In this document: one piece after another, positions 51,301 through 58,696 of the stretch | Numbering within the stretch: position 1 is the stretch's first letter | Layout of the letters: each line of letters begins with the position of its first letter | Assembly (NCBI GenBank): GCA_050953505.1 | Contig: JBMNMU010000001.1 | Location: 2,575,876 to 2,639,875 of the forward strand | DNA: 64,000 bases | Source: JBMNMU01 sp050953505 | GTDB taxonomy: Bacteria > Bacillota > Clostridia > Peptostreptococcales > Anaerovoracaceae | Reading direction: 5' to 3' | Translations under genes and position numbers: made by a program | Notes under the pieces: model-generated | Database searches by the model: none | What the model was told of the DNA's origin: nothing | What the model saw: only the letters and a program-made list of their open reading frames with translations

Positions 51301-54300
51301 ACAAGAGAAGGTTATACGTTTACTGGCTGGGAGCCAGAACTGCCAACCACGATGCCTGCTGAGAATGTTACTATCACAGCTACGTGGACAATCAATCAAT
51401 ACATAGTAACCTTCGTGGATCATGATGGTACGGTAATAGACATCCAGACAGTAGAACATGGCGGCAGTGCGACGGCACCAGCAGCAAACCCTGAAAGAGA
51501 AGGTTATACCTTCACTGGCTGGGATGTAGCATTTAATAACGTTACTGAGAATCTAACTGTAAAGGCCCAATATGAGATAAAAACTTATACGGTAAGCTTT
51601 GTGGATACGAACGCTGTTGATTTAACAGAGGCTACAATAGAAGTGTGGAATTCAAACAATGAGTTAATAGCGGACTTAACAAAAGTGGCAAATGGAGCAT
51701 ATAGTTACAAAATATCATTAGATGGTTATGTACCGTTAACAGGAAGCTTTACAATAGCTGATGCGGATAAAGAAGTTGAACTAACACTATTAGCTGCTGT
51801 TGCTGTAATTGGTGACACATATTATGCTGATTTAGTGACTGCACTCGATAATGCAACGTCAGGCACAACAGTTGTTCTACTTAAGGATCATACGCTAAGT
51901 GAGAATGCAACTGTCAAATCTGGTGTCACTCTGTTGTTGCCATATAGCTCAGAATTTAGTACAACAACAGACGATACCGGCAGTGGGGCTTTAACTCGAA
52001 ATCGTCCATATGTCGAGTTAACTATACCTGAAAATATCAATTTAAACATTGCAGGAACTCTTACTGTCAATGCCAAGAGGACAAATAGTAGCACAACATA
52101 TAGTGGTCATGTTACGGGTGCAAATTATGCACAACTGCATCTTAAAGAAAACAGCAAGATTACCGTAAATAGTGGTGGAATATTAAACTCCATAGGTTTT
52201 ATATATGGAGATGGTTCAATCGAAGCTGAGGATGGTTCGAAAGTTTATGAACCTATCTTTGTTAAGTCCTTTAGAGGTGGTCAAGCTACACTTAAGGTTT
52301 ATGGAGATGTATTTCCATTTGATCAGTATACCGTCAATAATATAGAAGCAGATATGATTATTAATAAAGGTGCAGAGTATATTGGGAAGGCATTGCTCTA
52401 CGCTAATTCAACATATTTCCATACACCTGTTCCACTTATAGGTAATAGCACGGATAGTTTACTATTCCTATCTAACGGTAGAGTTATTAAGACTTATGAT
52501 CATAAACTGGGAACTGAAGAACTTTCAACAGGAAGGGTATTCTTTGATGTACAAGGAGATGCTAGTTTTAATAATATAGGTGTTTCACTTAAATACGGCT
52601 TCCTTACGATAAATGCTAATAGTGTTGACAAGGATTTACCCTTTGATGGCACTTGGAGCTTTAATGTGGCTAGTGGGCATACCCTGACCGTTAATTCATG
52701 GGTAATGCTACTTCCGGGAGCTAGCATAAATATCGAAGATGGCGCCACGATGAATATAAGTGAGAGCGGAAAAGTAACAGTTCTTGATAAGCATTATGAA
52801 GATTTGGATCCAAAAAAATATAACTCATATCCAAATCCTGCTGAAAAATATTATAGAACTGACACAGAGTTTGATTTTATGAGTGAAGGCACACCAGCTA
52901 GCTTCACAGTTGATGGCAACCTAATAGTTAATGGTTCTATAACAGGTAAGATTGATATAGGCGATACTGCATCAATCTTTGCATCTAATGCAGTGACAAC
53001 ACATACAATAAAATATGTTGTAGATACTACAGGCAGCGCCACAGTAAAAAATCAAGTTGTGAATTTCATTGGACTATTCGCTTCTACAAATAAAAGTGAA
53101 GCTCAAGTAGGGGATGAGGTAGAGATAACTACTATCGTCAGAGACCAAGATGGAAACACACTGGAAGGTGTAGGTGTGACATTTAGTGGAGGAAGTGATA
53201 ACTGGACCGCGTCAGCTACTACAAATACTAATGGTGAAGCTACAGCAACATATATAGTAAAAGCTAATGATTATGAAATTACTACATTTGAAGTTGCTGC
53301 TGGAGATGAAACATTTAGGGTAAATATAATAGTCAATAAAGGAATTAGTATAACTTTGGAGGCACAGAAAACAACGATTGACGATGAGGGGACGACTACA
53401 GTAACAGCTACAGTTTTAGATTATTCTAGTGGTCAAGCTATACCAGTAGTAGGAGTTGAGGTTGAATTTTCTGATAATGGTGGTGGAGGCACATGGCAAG
53501 GCGGGAATAGAGTAACAACAAATGAAAATGGAGTAGCTGTAGCAAATTATGAGGGAGTAGGCAATGAGAATGGTAGCGGTCAAAAAGATGTTAAGTTAAC
53601 AGCAACATATGATGGAAAAGTTGGTGAGACATCAATTAAGGTAAATGAGAAACCTCCAGAGGGCTTGTGTGTAGCAGACGGTACGCTAATTACTTTAGCA
53701 GATGGAAGTCAAAAGCCAGTCGAAGAGCTAACAGGTGATGAGTTATTATTAGTGTGGAATCTGCATACTGGTAAATTTGATATTGCACCAATAGCATTTA
53801 TTGATTCCGACCCATTGGCTGAGTACAAGATTATTCATCTACATTTTTCTGACGGAACCGATGTAAAAGTTATTTACGAACATGGTTTCTGGAATTTTAA
53901 CCTCAACGAATATGTATATATAAACGGGGATAACCCTCAACAGTATATAGGACATTGGTTTAAAAAACAGATAACAGATGCGGATGGAAATCTTACATGG
54001 ACTAAAGTTCAACTTGTAGATGTAGTTTTCGAGTATGAATATACAAGAGCTTGGTCACCTGTAACTTATGAACATTTATCTTATTATACGAATGGCATGC
54101 TTTCTATGCCAGGTGGAATTGAGGGGCTGATTAATATTTTTGAAGTCTCACCAGACACAATAAAAATTGATGAAGATGCATACCTAGCAGATATAGCAGA
54201 GTATGGACTTTTCACCTATGAAGAATTTACACAAATAATAAATGTTCCTGCAGAAATGTTTGATGCTTTTCAAGCAAAATATTTCAAGGTTGCTATAGGT

Positions 54301-54372
54301 AAAGGTCATATCACTATGGAAGAGCTTCTTGCTCTAATCTTGCATTATGGGGATTTGTTAGGTCTAGAGTAG
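45325..54372 (+). CDS. exon 2: InlB-type repeats, Ig-like domains and a C-terminal Hint domain
   Basis: An open frame of 3,015 codons that begins at the intron 3' end with GGC ACA ATT (GTITFNTCGG). The first ATG is only at 45466, in mid-repeat, with no ribosome binding site or signal peptide, so this reads as a downstream exon. It encodes about 33 Listeria-Bacteroides (InlB B-type) repeats of 63-64 residues, then a beta-helix-like region (about 51590-53060) and two invasin-type Ig-like domains (about 53068-53650). It ends in a Hint (hedgehog/intein) domain starting at Cys 53668-53670 (CVADGTLITLADGSQKPVEE) with a distal EHLSYYTNGML block. An 80-residue acidic/helical tail ends the protein. 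Joined to exon 1 it would give about 8,377 aa. Twin terminators follow the stop. Confidence 0.88.
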   Translation, partial: GTITFNTCGGTEIPSITQDYGTAIIAPEAPTREGYTFVGWEPELPATMPAGNLELKAKWKINQYTITFNTEGGSEVASITQDYGTAIIAPEAPTREGYTFTGWEPELPTTMPAENVTITATWTINQYTITFNTDGGSSIAPITADYGAAITAPAAPTREGYTFTGWDREIPATMPASDLTITAQWEVNKYTITYMVDGEIYGEVETYDFGTEISIRPEPIKEGYTFSGWNIEEFPSKMPANNLEINGTFTINSYTITFDSAGGSEVASITQDYGTAIIAPEAPTREGYTFTGWEPELPTTMPAENVTITATWTINQYTITFNTDGGSSIAPITADYGTAIIAPEAPTREGYTFTGWDREIPATMPAENVTITATWTINQYTITFNTDGGSSIAPITADYGAAITAPAAPTREGYTFTGWDREIPATMPASDLTITAQWEVNKYTITYMVDGEIYGEVETYDFGTEISIRPEPIKEGYTFSGWNIEEFPSKMPANNLEINGTFTINSYTITFDSAGGSEVASITQDYGTAIIAPEAPTREGYTFTGWEPELPTTMPAENVTITATWTINQYTITFNTDGGSSIAPITADYGAAITAPAAPTREGYTFTGWDREIPATMPASDLTITAQWEVNKYTITYMVDGEIYGEVETYDFGTEISIRPEPIKEGYTFSGWNIEEFPSKMPANNLEINGTFTINSYTITFDSAGGSEVASITQDYGTAIIAPEAPTREGYTFTGWEPELPTTMPAENVTITATWTINQYTITFNTDGGSSIAPITADYGTAIIAPEAPTREGYTFTGWDREIPATMPASDLTITAQWEVNKYTITYMVDGEIYGEVETYDFGTEISIRPEPIKEGYTFSGWNIEEFPSKMPANNLEINGTFTINSYTITFDSAGGSEVASITQDYGTAIIAPEAPTREGYTFTGWEPELPTTMPAENVTITATWTINQYTITFNTDGGSSIAPITADYGAAITAPAAPTREGYTFTGWDREIPATMPASDLTITAQWEVNKYTITYMVDGEIYGEVETYDFGTEISIRPEPIKEGYTFSGWNIEEFPSKMPANNLEINGTFTINSYTITFDSAGGSEVASITQDYGTAIIAPEAPTREGYTFTGWEPELPTTMPAENVTITATWTINQYTITFNTDGGSSIAPITADYGTAIIAPEAPTREGYTFTGWEPELPTTMPAENVTITATWTINQYTITFNTDGGSSIAPITADYGTAIIAPEAPTREGYTFTGWDREIPATMPASDLTITAQWEVNKYTITYMVDGEIYGEVETYDFGTEISIRPEPIKEGYTFSGWNIEEFPSKMPANNLEINGTFTINSYTITFDSAGGSEVASITQDYGTAIIAPEAPTREGYTFTGWEPELPTTMPAENVTITATWTINQYTITFNTDGGSSIAPITADYGAAITAPAAPTREGYTFTGWDREIPATMPASDLTITAQWEVNKYTITYMVDGEIYGEVETYDFGTEISIRPEPIKEGYTFSGWNIEEFPSKMPANNLEINGTFTINSYTITFDSAGGSEVASITQDYGTAIIAPEAPTREGYTFTGWEPELPTTMPAENVTITATWTINQYTITFNTDGGSSIAPITADYGTAIIAPEAPTREGYTFTGWEPELPTTMPAENVTITATWTINQYTITFNTDGGSSIAPITADYGTAIIAPEAPTREGYTFTGWDREIPATMPASDLTITAQWEVNKYTITYMVDGEIYGEVETYDFGTEISIRPEPIKEGYTFSGWNIEEFPSKMPANNLEINGTFTINSYTITFDSAGGSEVASITQDYGTAIIAPEAPTREGYTFTGWEPELPTTMPAENVTITATWTINQYTITFNTDGGSSIAPITADYGTAIIAPEAPTREGYTFTGWDREIPATMPASDLTITAQWEVNKYTITYMVDGEIYGEVETYDFGTEISIRPEPIKEGYTFSGWNIEEFPSKMPANNLEINGTFTINSYTITFDSAGGSEVASITQDYGTAIIAPEAPTREGYTFTGWEPELPTTMPAENVTITATWTINQYIVTFVDHDGTVIDIQTVEHGGSATAPAANPEREGYTFTGWDVAFNNVTENLTVKAQYEIKTYTVSFVDTNAVDLTEATIEVWNSNNELIADLTKVANGAYSYKISLDGYVPLTGSFTIADADKEVELTLLAAVAVIGDTYYADLVTALDNATSGTTVVLLKDHTLSENATVKSGVTLLLPYSSEFSTTTDDTGSGALTRNRPYVELTIPENINLNIAGTLTVNAKRTNSSTTYSGHVTGANYAQLHLKENSKITVNSGGILNSIGFIYGDGSIEAEDGSKVYEPIFVKSFRGGQATLKVYGDVFPFDQYTVNNIEADMIINKGAEYIGKALLYANSTYFHTPVPLIGNSTDSLLFLSNGRVIKTYDHKLGTEELSTGRVFFDVQGDASFNNIGVSLKYGFLTINANSVDKDLPFDGTWSFNVASGHTLTVNSWVMLLPGASINIEDGATMNISESGKVTVLDKHYEDLDPKKYNSYPNPAEKYYRTDTEFDFMSEGTPASFTVDGNLIVNGSITGKIDIGDTASIFASNAVTTHTIKYVVDTTGSATVKNQVVNFIGLFASTNKSEAQVGDEVEITTIVRDQDGNTLEGVGVTFSGGSDNWTASATTNTNGEATATYIVKANDYEITTFEVAAGDETFRVNIIVNKGISITLEAQKTTIDDEGTTTVTATVLDYSSGQAIPVVGVEVEFSDNGGGGTWQGGNRVTTNENGVAVANYEGVGNENGSGQKDVKLTATYDGKVGETSIKVNEKPPEGLCVADGTLITLADGSQKPVEELTGDELLLVWNLHTGKFDIAPIAFIDSDPLAEYKIIHLHFSDGTDVKVIYEHGFWNFNLNEYVYINGDNPQQYIGHWFKKQITDADGNLTWTKVQLVDVVFEYEYTRAWSPVTYEHLSYYTNGMLSMPGGIEGLINIFEVSPDTIKIDEDAYLADIAEYGLFTYEEFTQIINVPAEMFDAFQAKYFKVAIGKGHITMEELLALILHYGDLLGLE
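45331..51585 (+). repeat. higher-order array of 63-64-aa InlB-type repeats
   Basis: Three unit types, A (63 aa, DSAGGSEVASITQDYG), B (63 aa, NTDGGSSIAPITADYG) and C (64 aa, MVDGEIYGEVETYDFG), form a 570-bp ABC super-repeat. The super-repeat starts at 45511, 46081, 46840, 47410, 47980, 48550, 49309, 49879 and 50638. Three super-repeats (46081, 48550, 49879) carry one extra 189-bp unit that is an A/B mosaic. A closing A (51208) and a diverged unit end the array. A single T at 50712 (C elsewhere) is one of very few private changes. Confidence 0.92.
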
Positions 54373-54440
54373 CACTAAGGAATAAGCGTTGACACAAACG
54401 GCTGATTTGATAGATCAGTAAACGAAGAGAAGCAACTAAG

Positions 54441-54489
54441 AAGCCCCGTGGGAAAGCCAGCAATTAAGCTCTCTCACGGGGCTTTTTCT
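54441..54489 (+). terminator. first terminator after the giant locus
   Basis: AAGCCCCGTG (54441-54450) with GGGA pairs with TCTCACGGGGCTT (54471-54483), followed by TTTTC. Confidence 0.9.
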
Positions 54490-54491
54490 TT

Positions 54492-54546
54492 ACCCCCAGC
54501 AACCCTTGGGAGCAATCAGGCTCTTAAGGGGCTGGGGGTTTCTTTT
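54492..54546. terminator. second terminator, possibly bidirectional
   Basis: ACCCCCAGC (54492-54500) pairs with GCTGGGGGT (54531-54539) and is followed by TTCTTTT. It separates the surface locus from the opposed TcmP-like gene. Confidence 0.75.
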
Positions 54547-54573
54547 ATTGTGGATTTGCACCCTATCTTTTAC

Positions 54574-55320
54574 CTAGCTGGAACCGGTAGTCGGATGGAG
54601 GCTACAACAAAAGTGTAAATCAACAGCGATCCAGAGACGCAAGCTAGATCTATTGCGGTGCAGGGCTTTAATGATGTCCTCGATGCGTTTTTCGTACGCT
54701 TTTTTATCGCTTCCGTAAGGGATAAGATTCTCCAGATCCATCAAATATGTCTGTTCATATTTGCTTCTGGCCTCATCTTTCTTAACCATCTTTACAGCCC
54801 TCATGGAATCCGAAACCATGTGGTTAAGAATGACCTCGCTCCAGTTATTGATGAACGGCATGATCGCATTCCAGTCAATAGTGGCTTCATACGGATCGTA
54901 TACAAGAAGGTAGTGTTTTTTGTTAGACATTGTCTGTCCTAAACGCTTGGCCAGTTCATTTCCGTCCTCGGTCGTAATATGCACATGAAAATTGCGACTG
55001 TCATTCGGCATCAAACTTTTTAGATGGTCTGTTCTGGCAGAGCAAAAATCACTAAAATACAGGTCGATCTGCTTATATGGATACTGACCCGCAACATTCC
55101 GGAGATACTTGGCAACACGGACCGGCGTACCGAACACCTGCTTGCCGTTATCGTCTACGTATTCTCCACTGTTGGACATGCAATCAATAAAAACAAGTCC
55201 AGAGCAGTATTGATTTTGAAGTAACTTATGTGCCCATGCCTCTACATACTTTTCGATAAGCTCGAACTTCTTAATCGTATGTGGATTGGCGTGACCGATG
55301 ATTGTGTCACTGCTGCTCAC
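54574..55320 (-). CDS. tcmP: three-Cys-motif partner protein (TcmP)-like, probably C-terminally shortened
   Basis: A 248-aa protein starting at GTG 55318-55320 behind GGAGGAAAC. The pattern of TcmP proteins is seen: KKFELIEKYVEAWAHKLLQN, a LVFIDCMSNSGEY loop where the family has YIDxFAGxG, and the FGTPVRVAKYL segment. A middle VYDPYEATIDW and a TYLMDLENLIPYGSDKKAYE region follow. TcmP genes usually neighbour a three-Cys-motif (phage Gp37/Gp68-like) protein and occur in mobile and defence islands; that partner is not in this window. The end RLWIAVDLHFCC... looks unlike the family, so truncation or a frameshift is likely. It overlaps the XRE gene by 14 bp (operon). Confidence 0.68.
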   Translation of the reverse strand: MSSSDTIIGHANPHTIKKFELIEKYVEAWAHKLLQNQYCSGLVFIDCMSNSGEYVDDNGKQVFGTPVRVAKYLRNVAGQYPYKQIDLYFSDFCSARTDHLKSLMPNDSRNFHVHITTEDGNELAKRLGQTMSNKKHYLLVYDPYEATIDWNAIMPFINNWSEVILNHMVSDSMRAVKMVKKDEARSKYEQTYLMDLENLIPYGSDKKAYEKRIEDIIKALHRNRSSLRLWIAVDLHFCCSLHPTTGSS

Positions 55321-55534
55321 TACTTGTTTCCTCCTCCGGAATAAGGTCCATAATATCTCCGATGTTGCAGTCTAATGCCTTGCAGATTTTCATTAGGACT
55401 TCCATGCTCACGGTTTCTCCCTTGGACAGCTTCGTAATGGAGGCCCAGCTGATACCGGCCGTAGCAAGTAAATCCTTCTTTTTCATATCTTTATCAATTA
55501 GCAGCTTCCATAGCTTTTTGTAACTTACTTCCAT
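55307..55534 (-). CDS. small XRE-family regulator, 75 aa
   Basis: A 75-aa helix-turn-helix protein of the Cro/C1 type (KLLIDKDMKKKDLLATAGIS ... TKLSKGETVSMEVLMKICKA ... LDCNIGDIMDLI), starting at ATG 55532-55534 behind AAGGGAGAT. Proteins of this size are typical regulators in mobile islands. It is the first gene of a two-gene unit with the TcmP-like protein and is divergent from the ImmA-type gene. A TATAAT box and a GTGT-GCAAA-ACAC dyad (55602-55614) lie between, a plausible shared operator. Confidence 0.85.
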   Translation of the reverse strand: MEVSYKKLWKLLIDKDMKKKDLLATAGISWASITKLSKGETVSMEVLMKICKALDCNIGDIMDLIPEEETSSEQQ

Positions 55535-55601
55535 CGGGATCTCCCTTCCTTAAATCTAAAAAAGCCTGTTTCAGAACTCGACTAAAATATTATATCACGA
55601 A

Positions 55602-55687
55602 AGTGTGCAAAACACAAGAGGTTTTCTCTGAAAACACTCGAATTTGCACTGTTTATGGTTGAAATTTCATCGTAGATGTGGTATAAT
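55602..55687 (+). promoter_or_regulatory. divergent promoter region of the XRE and ImmA-type genes
   Basis: Plus strand: TTGAAA (55659-55664), a 17-bp spacer and TATAAT (55682-55687) before the ImmA-type gene. The minus strand shows a TATAAT box just to the left, with TTGTGT 17 bp upstream of it. The dyad GTGT-GCAAA-ACAC (55602-55614) lies within the minus-strand promoter. Confidence 0.65.
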
Positions 55688-55725
55688 TTGTGAGCTCAAA
55701 TCATTTTCGGTTAGGAGGGTGTGTC

Positions 55726-57669
55726 TTGTCCAAGAAGTATGATACGTTTGCGGCCTATCTTGAGGACGTGTACTATAACCAAATTTTCAGCAAAATTAAA
55801 TCATACCTCTTTAACAACAAAGGTCGCTTGGACCTATCAACTTCTGTTGTTCCTGACCCCTCCTATGTAGAATTGAGTGATTTCAAAATCATGGGAGTCA
55901 ATTTCCATGAGTCAGATACCGACAGGATTGAATGTAAAGTTACAGTCCGTGCGGAAATCGAAATCTCTGGCCGTGGTCGACGTGACTATGAAAGCGATTC
56001 TACTGAATGCTGGATCTCAATACCTTTATCAGCGACTTTGAGAAATGGGCTCCAACAAGTCAGCATTGGATATGCATCAGAGTATTCAAGAGAACTGTTT
56101 TGGGCAGAAGATGCGCTCACTAAATACTTGGTCCCGTACATCTACGCAAAAGATCTCGATAAGCATGCGGAGAGATTTCTCGAAAAATACTGTCCCCGTG
56201 CGTTAGAGGAGCCCATGCCGCTCCCCATCAAGGAGATTGTTGAAAATATGGGATTGACAGTTTATCACGCTCCATTGCCGGACGGTATCTTTGGTCGTAC
56301 ATATTTCAATGACGCTAATGTCGAGGTTTTTACAAATAAAACATGCTCGGAAACAGAAGATCGGACTATATGCCCCGGAACCATACTTGTTAACCCCGAT
56401 GTCGTTTTTATGCGAAATATCGGTTCGACAAATAATACCGTAATCCACGAGTGTGTCCATTGGGACAAGCACTATAAATTCTTCGAGCTTCAGAAGCTCT
56501 TGAACCCTGATATCCAAGCAATCTCCTGCGCTGTTGTCGAGGATTATAAGAAGAAGTCCAACGAGCTCGAAGATGAGCTGTCTTGGATGGAGTGGCAAGC
56601 CAATGCGCTGGCTCCCAAAATTCTAATCCCCGCAAAAACCGGTAAGGCAAAACTCTCCGAAATTCTGAATAGACTTCACAGAGCATATCGTGGTCGCCTC
56701 CGTGACGGGTACGTCATGGAACTTGCCATCAGTGAGTTCGCTGATTTTTTCAAGGTTTCAACGACAGCCGCAAAGATCCGTGCTGTTGAGCTCGGTTTTG
56801 AGCAAGCCGCCGGTGTTTTCAACTTTGTCGATGGTAAGAACTACCCGCCATTCTCCTTCAAAAAAGGCAGTTTGAAAAAAGGCCAAACCTTTGTCATCGA
56901 CCGCAACAATGTCATAATTCAGTCCCTGCTTAACCCGGATTTATCTGAGGATATTGCGGCGAGGCGTTTTATTCACGCTGGCGGTCTACTCGTCATTAAT
57001 GATCCTCAATATGTAAGCATTGTAGAGGATTCTGAACCAACTCTTACCGAATACGCCTTAGAGCATGTCGATGAGTGCTGTTTGGTATTCGACCGCACTA
57101 CACGAGTCAGCACACAATACGATGACTCCTTCTACCGCATATGCTTCCTTTGTAGAGATGCCGATTCAAAGAGTTTTGTTGAAGCCAGCTTCAATCCGAA
57201 GGAAGGCAAGAATGAAGATGTACAGAAACGTGCCCGTGAAATGGCTGCCATCGCAGCAGAAGCAAAGCGAGTCGCAGATATCCTTGCTGAGGTTCCTTCG
57301 TCGTTTTGTGGGACCCTTGACTATCATATCAAACGTCGTGGGTATACCAACGAGAAGATGGAAGAACGTACTGGCATAAGCTCTCGCATGATTCAAGACT
57401 ATCGAAAAAAGAAGGATTCCAACATCACCTTACAAAGCGTACTTGCTCTTTGCATCGGACTGAATCTGCAACCGGCTTTCTCTTATGATTTAATCCTCAA
57501 GGCTGGTTTTAACATAATGACTGCCAAGGACGAGCACCTCATTTATCGGTACCTGATAGAACACCACCACATGGAAAACATCTTCATGTGGAACGAGAAG
57601 CTGCAAGATGCCGGTATTCCGCAACAACTACCCAAAAACGGGAATAAAATGACTGCTCCTGAAAAATAA
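55726..57669 (+). CDS. ImmA/IrrE-type metallopeptidase with C-terminal helix-turn-helix
   Basis: A 647-aa protein. The zinc protease motif HECVH (VIHECVHWDKHYKFFELQ) lies about 230 residues in, with a Glu-rich WMEWQANALAPKIL segment supplying the third ligand region, as in ImmA/IrrE peptidases that cleave Cro-type repressors. Near the C-terminus (about residues 530-580) RRGYTNEKMEERTGISSRMI with its neighbours forms an XRE-like helix-turn-helix. I start at TTG 55726, behind TAGGAGGGTG; a GTG at 55690 lacks a site. It faces away from the small XRE gene, which could be its target. This antirepressor arrangement is typical of phages and integrative elements. Confidence 0.82.
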   Translation: MSKKYDTFAAYLEDVYYNQIFSKIKSYLFNNKGRLDLSTSVVPDPSYVELSDFKIMGVNFHESDTDRIECKVTVRAEIEISGRGRRDYESDSTECWISIPLSATLRNGLQQVSIGYASEYSRELFWAEDALTKYLVPYIYAKDLDKHAERFLEKYCPRALEEPMPLPIKEIVENMGLTVYHAPLPDGIFGRTYFNDANVEVFTNKTCSETEDRTICPGTILVNPDVVFMRNIGSTNNTVIHECVHWDKHYKFFELQKLLNPDIQAISCAVVEDYKKKSNELEDELSWMEWQANALAPKILIPAKTGKAKLSEILNRLHRAYRGRLRDGYVMELAISEFADFFKVSTTAAKIRAVELGFEQAAGVFNFVDGKNYPPFSFKKGSLKKGQTFVIDRNNVIIQSLLNPDLSEDIAARRFIHAGGLLVINDPQYVSIVEDSEPTLTEYALEHVDECCLVFDRTTRVSTQYDDSFYRICFLCRDADSKSFVEASFNPKEGKNEDVQKRAREMAAIAAEAKRVADILAEVPSSFCGTLDYHIKRRGYTNEKMEERTGISSRMIQDYRKKKDSNITLQSVLALCIGLNLQPAFSYDLILKAGFNIMTAKDEHLIYRYLIEHHHMENIFMWNEKLQDAGIPQQLPKNGNKMTAPEK

Positions 57670-57671
57670 TT

Positions 57672-58055
57672 CGGAAGTCGCACTTCCGGTATGAAACCCT
57701 GATATATCAAGGCTCTTATGTCTTTCAAGACATGAGGGCCTTATTTTTTTGCCTATTTTCAGGCTTTTTCGGCCACTTGAACCGGAAGTCCCACTTCCTC
57801 GTGAAAATCCGGAATCTCAATAAAATAGTACCTGTGAGTGAAAGCTCACACCCACAAGCGGTACGTCCACTGGCCCAGGACGATCCAGTGCCGCTTGATG
57901 GGACAAGTTAATACGAACAGCTGCCTACTGGATAAGGAAGCTGCAGACCGGAACGGAGAAATCTCCGTCGGGACTGCGGTTGGATTTCTATACCCATTTG
58001 CAGCTGACCATGAAGGTTTCCTCCGTTCCAAGCAAATCGAACGGAGGAAATTTTC
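57672..58055. other. GGAAGT palindromes and leader of the phage-type module
   Basis: CGGAAGTCGCACTTCCG (57672-57688) and CGGAAGTCCCACTTCC (57783-57798) are near-identical palindromes on either side of the terminator. Around 57834-57851 TGTGAG and CTCACA form another dyad. From here base composition becomes clearly more GC-rich. A frame reading into the sigma-like gene from 57838 is open but has no ribosome binding site, and I do not call it. Confidence 0.5.
57709..57750 (+). terminator. Rho-independent terminator after the ImmA-type gene
   Basis: AAGGCTCTTATGTCTT (57709-57724) pairs with AAGACATGAGGGCCTT (57727-57742), followed by ATTTTTTT. Confidence 0.92.
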
Positions 58056-58556
58056 ATGCAAAACAACGACAAGAAGTACTTTATCCCGGTCGACGGGACC
58101 CCTATCGAGGTCAGCGAGGAAGTTTACAGGGCTTACTATCAGCCTGTTTGGAACACCCGCTACCATGCCCAGAAGAATGGCGAGTGCCGCTGCACCAAGG
58201 CCCAGCTTTGGAAGTGTGACGGTGTTTGCCCCGGCTGCCCGTTCTACGCTGCCGGTAAGAAGGTTTCCATCGACACGCCTATCGGCGGCGAGGAAGACGA
58301 GCTTACCCTTGGCGATACGCTGGCCGACGACGCACCGTCTGCGGAGTCCATCCTTATGGACAAGGAACTGCTCGACGCTCTATACGACGAGCTTAACCGC
58401 CTTGACCCGGACGGCAGACGCATCTGCGAGCTTATCATGCAGGGCAAGACGGAGCGTGAAATCGCTTCGGAAATGGGAAGGCTTCGTTCAACTGTCAATT
58501 ACCAAAAGAACAAGGTTCTCTCCACTCTTCGTGAAGCACTGAAGGACTATATCTAA
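58056..58556 (+). CDS. phage-type sigma-70-like factor, 166 aa
   Basis: ATG 58056 follows AACGGAGGAAATTTTC. The N-terminal part has several Cys (CRCTKAQLWKCDGVCPGC), perhaps a zinc site. The C-terminal 70 residues resemble sigma region 4 (LYDELNRLDPDGRRICELIM ... KTEREIASEMGRLRSTVNYQ), the helix-turn-helix that reads -35 boxes. Region 2 is not recognisable, so it may act as a late-gene regulator rather than a full sigma factor. It heads the phage-type gene set and is followed by its own terminator. Confidence 0.75.
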   Translation: MQNNDKKYFIPVDGTPIEVSEEVYRAYYQPVWNTRYHAQKNGECRCTKAQLWKCDGVCPGCPFYAAGKKVSIDTPIGGEEDELTLGDTLADDAPSAESILMDKELLDALYDELNRLDPDGRRICELIMQGKTEREIASEMGRLRSTVNYQKNKVLSTLREALKDYI

Positions 58557-58565
58557 CATCCTGAA

Positions 58566-58607
58566 ATGGCCGCCGTGGAAGAAATTCTGCGGCGGTCAAA
58601 TTTTTTT
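58566..58607 (+). terminator. Rho-independent terminator after the sigma-like gene
   Basis: GGCCGCCG (58568-58575) pairs with CGGCGGTC (58590-58597), followed by AAATTTTTTT. Confidence 0.88.
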
Positions 58608-58635
58608 CAGATTTTTTTGGCCAAACACCCCATTT

Positions 58636-58655
58636 CCCTCCAGTGGGTACTGAGG
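58636..58655 (+). promoter_or_regulatory. CCCTCCAGTGGGTA motif, copy 1
   Basis: CCCTCCAGTGGGTA, then TGAG and AC, stands 42 bp before the first small gene of the module. It recurs at 63149-63168 before the DUF4406 gene. A shared regulatory or RNA element is inferred. Confidence 0.45.
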
Positions 58656-58696
58656 ACAGCAAAACAACACAGGTCCTCAGAAAGGAGGAACCGCCA

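Noticed and set aside
46081..51459. Series of Cys/Arg-rich minus-strand frames of 63-126 codons
   Set aside because: They recur once per InlB-type super-repeat and are antisense shadows of the coding repeat.
53668..54372. A true intein
   Set aside because: The distal block lacks the terminal HN and a downstream nucleophile, and only a short tail follows; a stand-alone Hint domain fits better.
57838..58542. 234-codon frame overlapping the sigma-like gene
   Set aside because: It lies in another frame over the better-supported 58056-58556 gene, has an Arg/Ser/Thr-rich shadow composition and no ribosome binding site.
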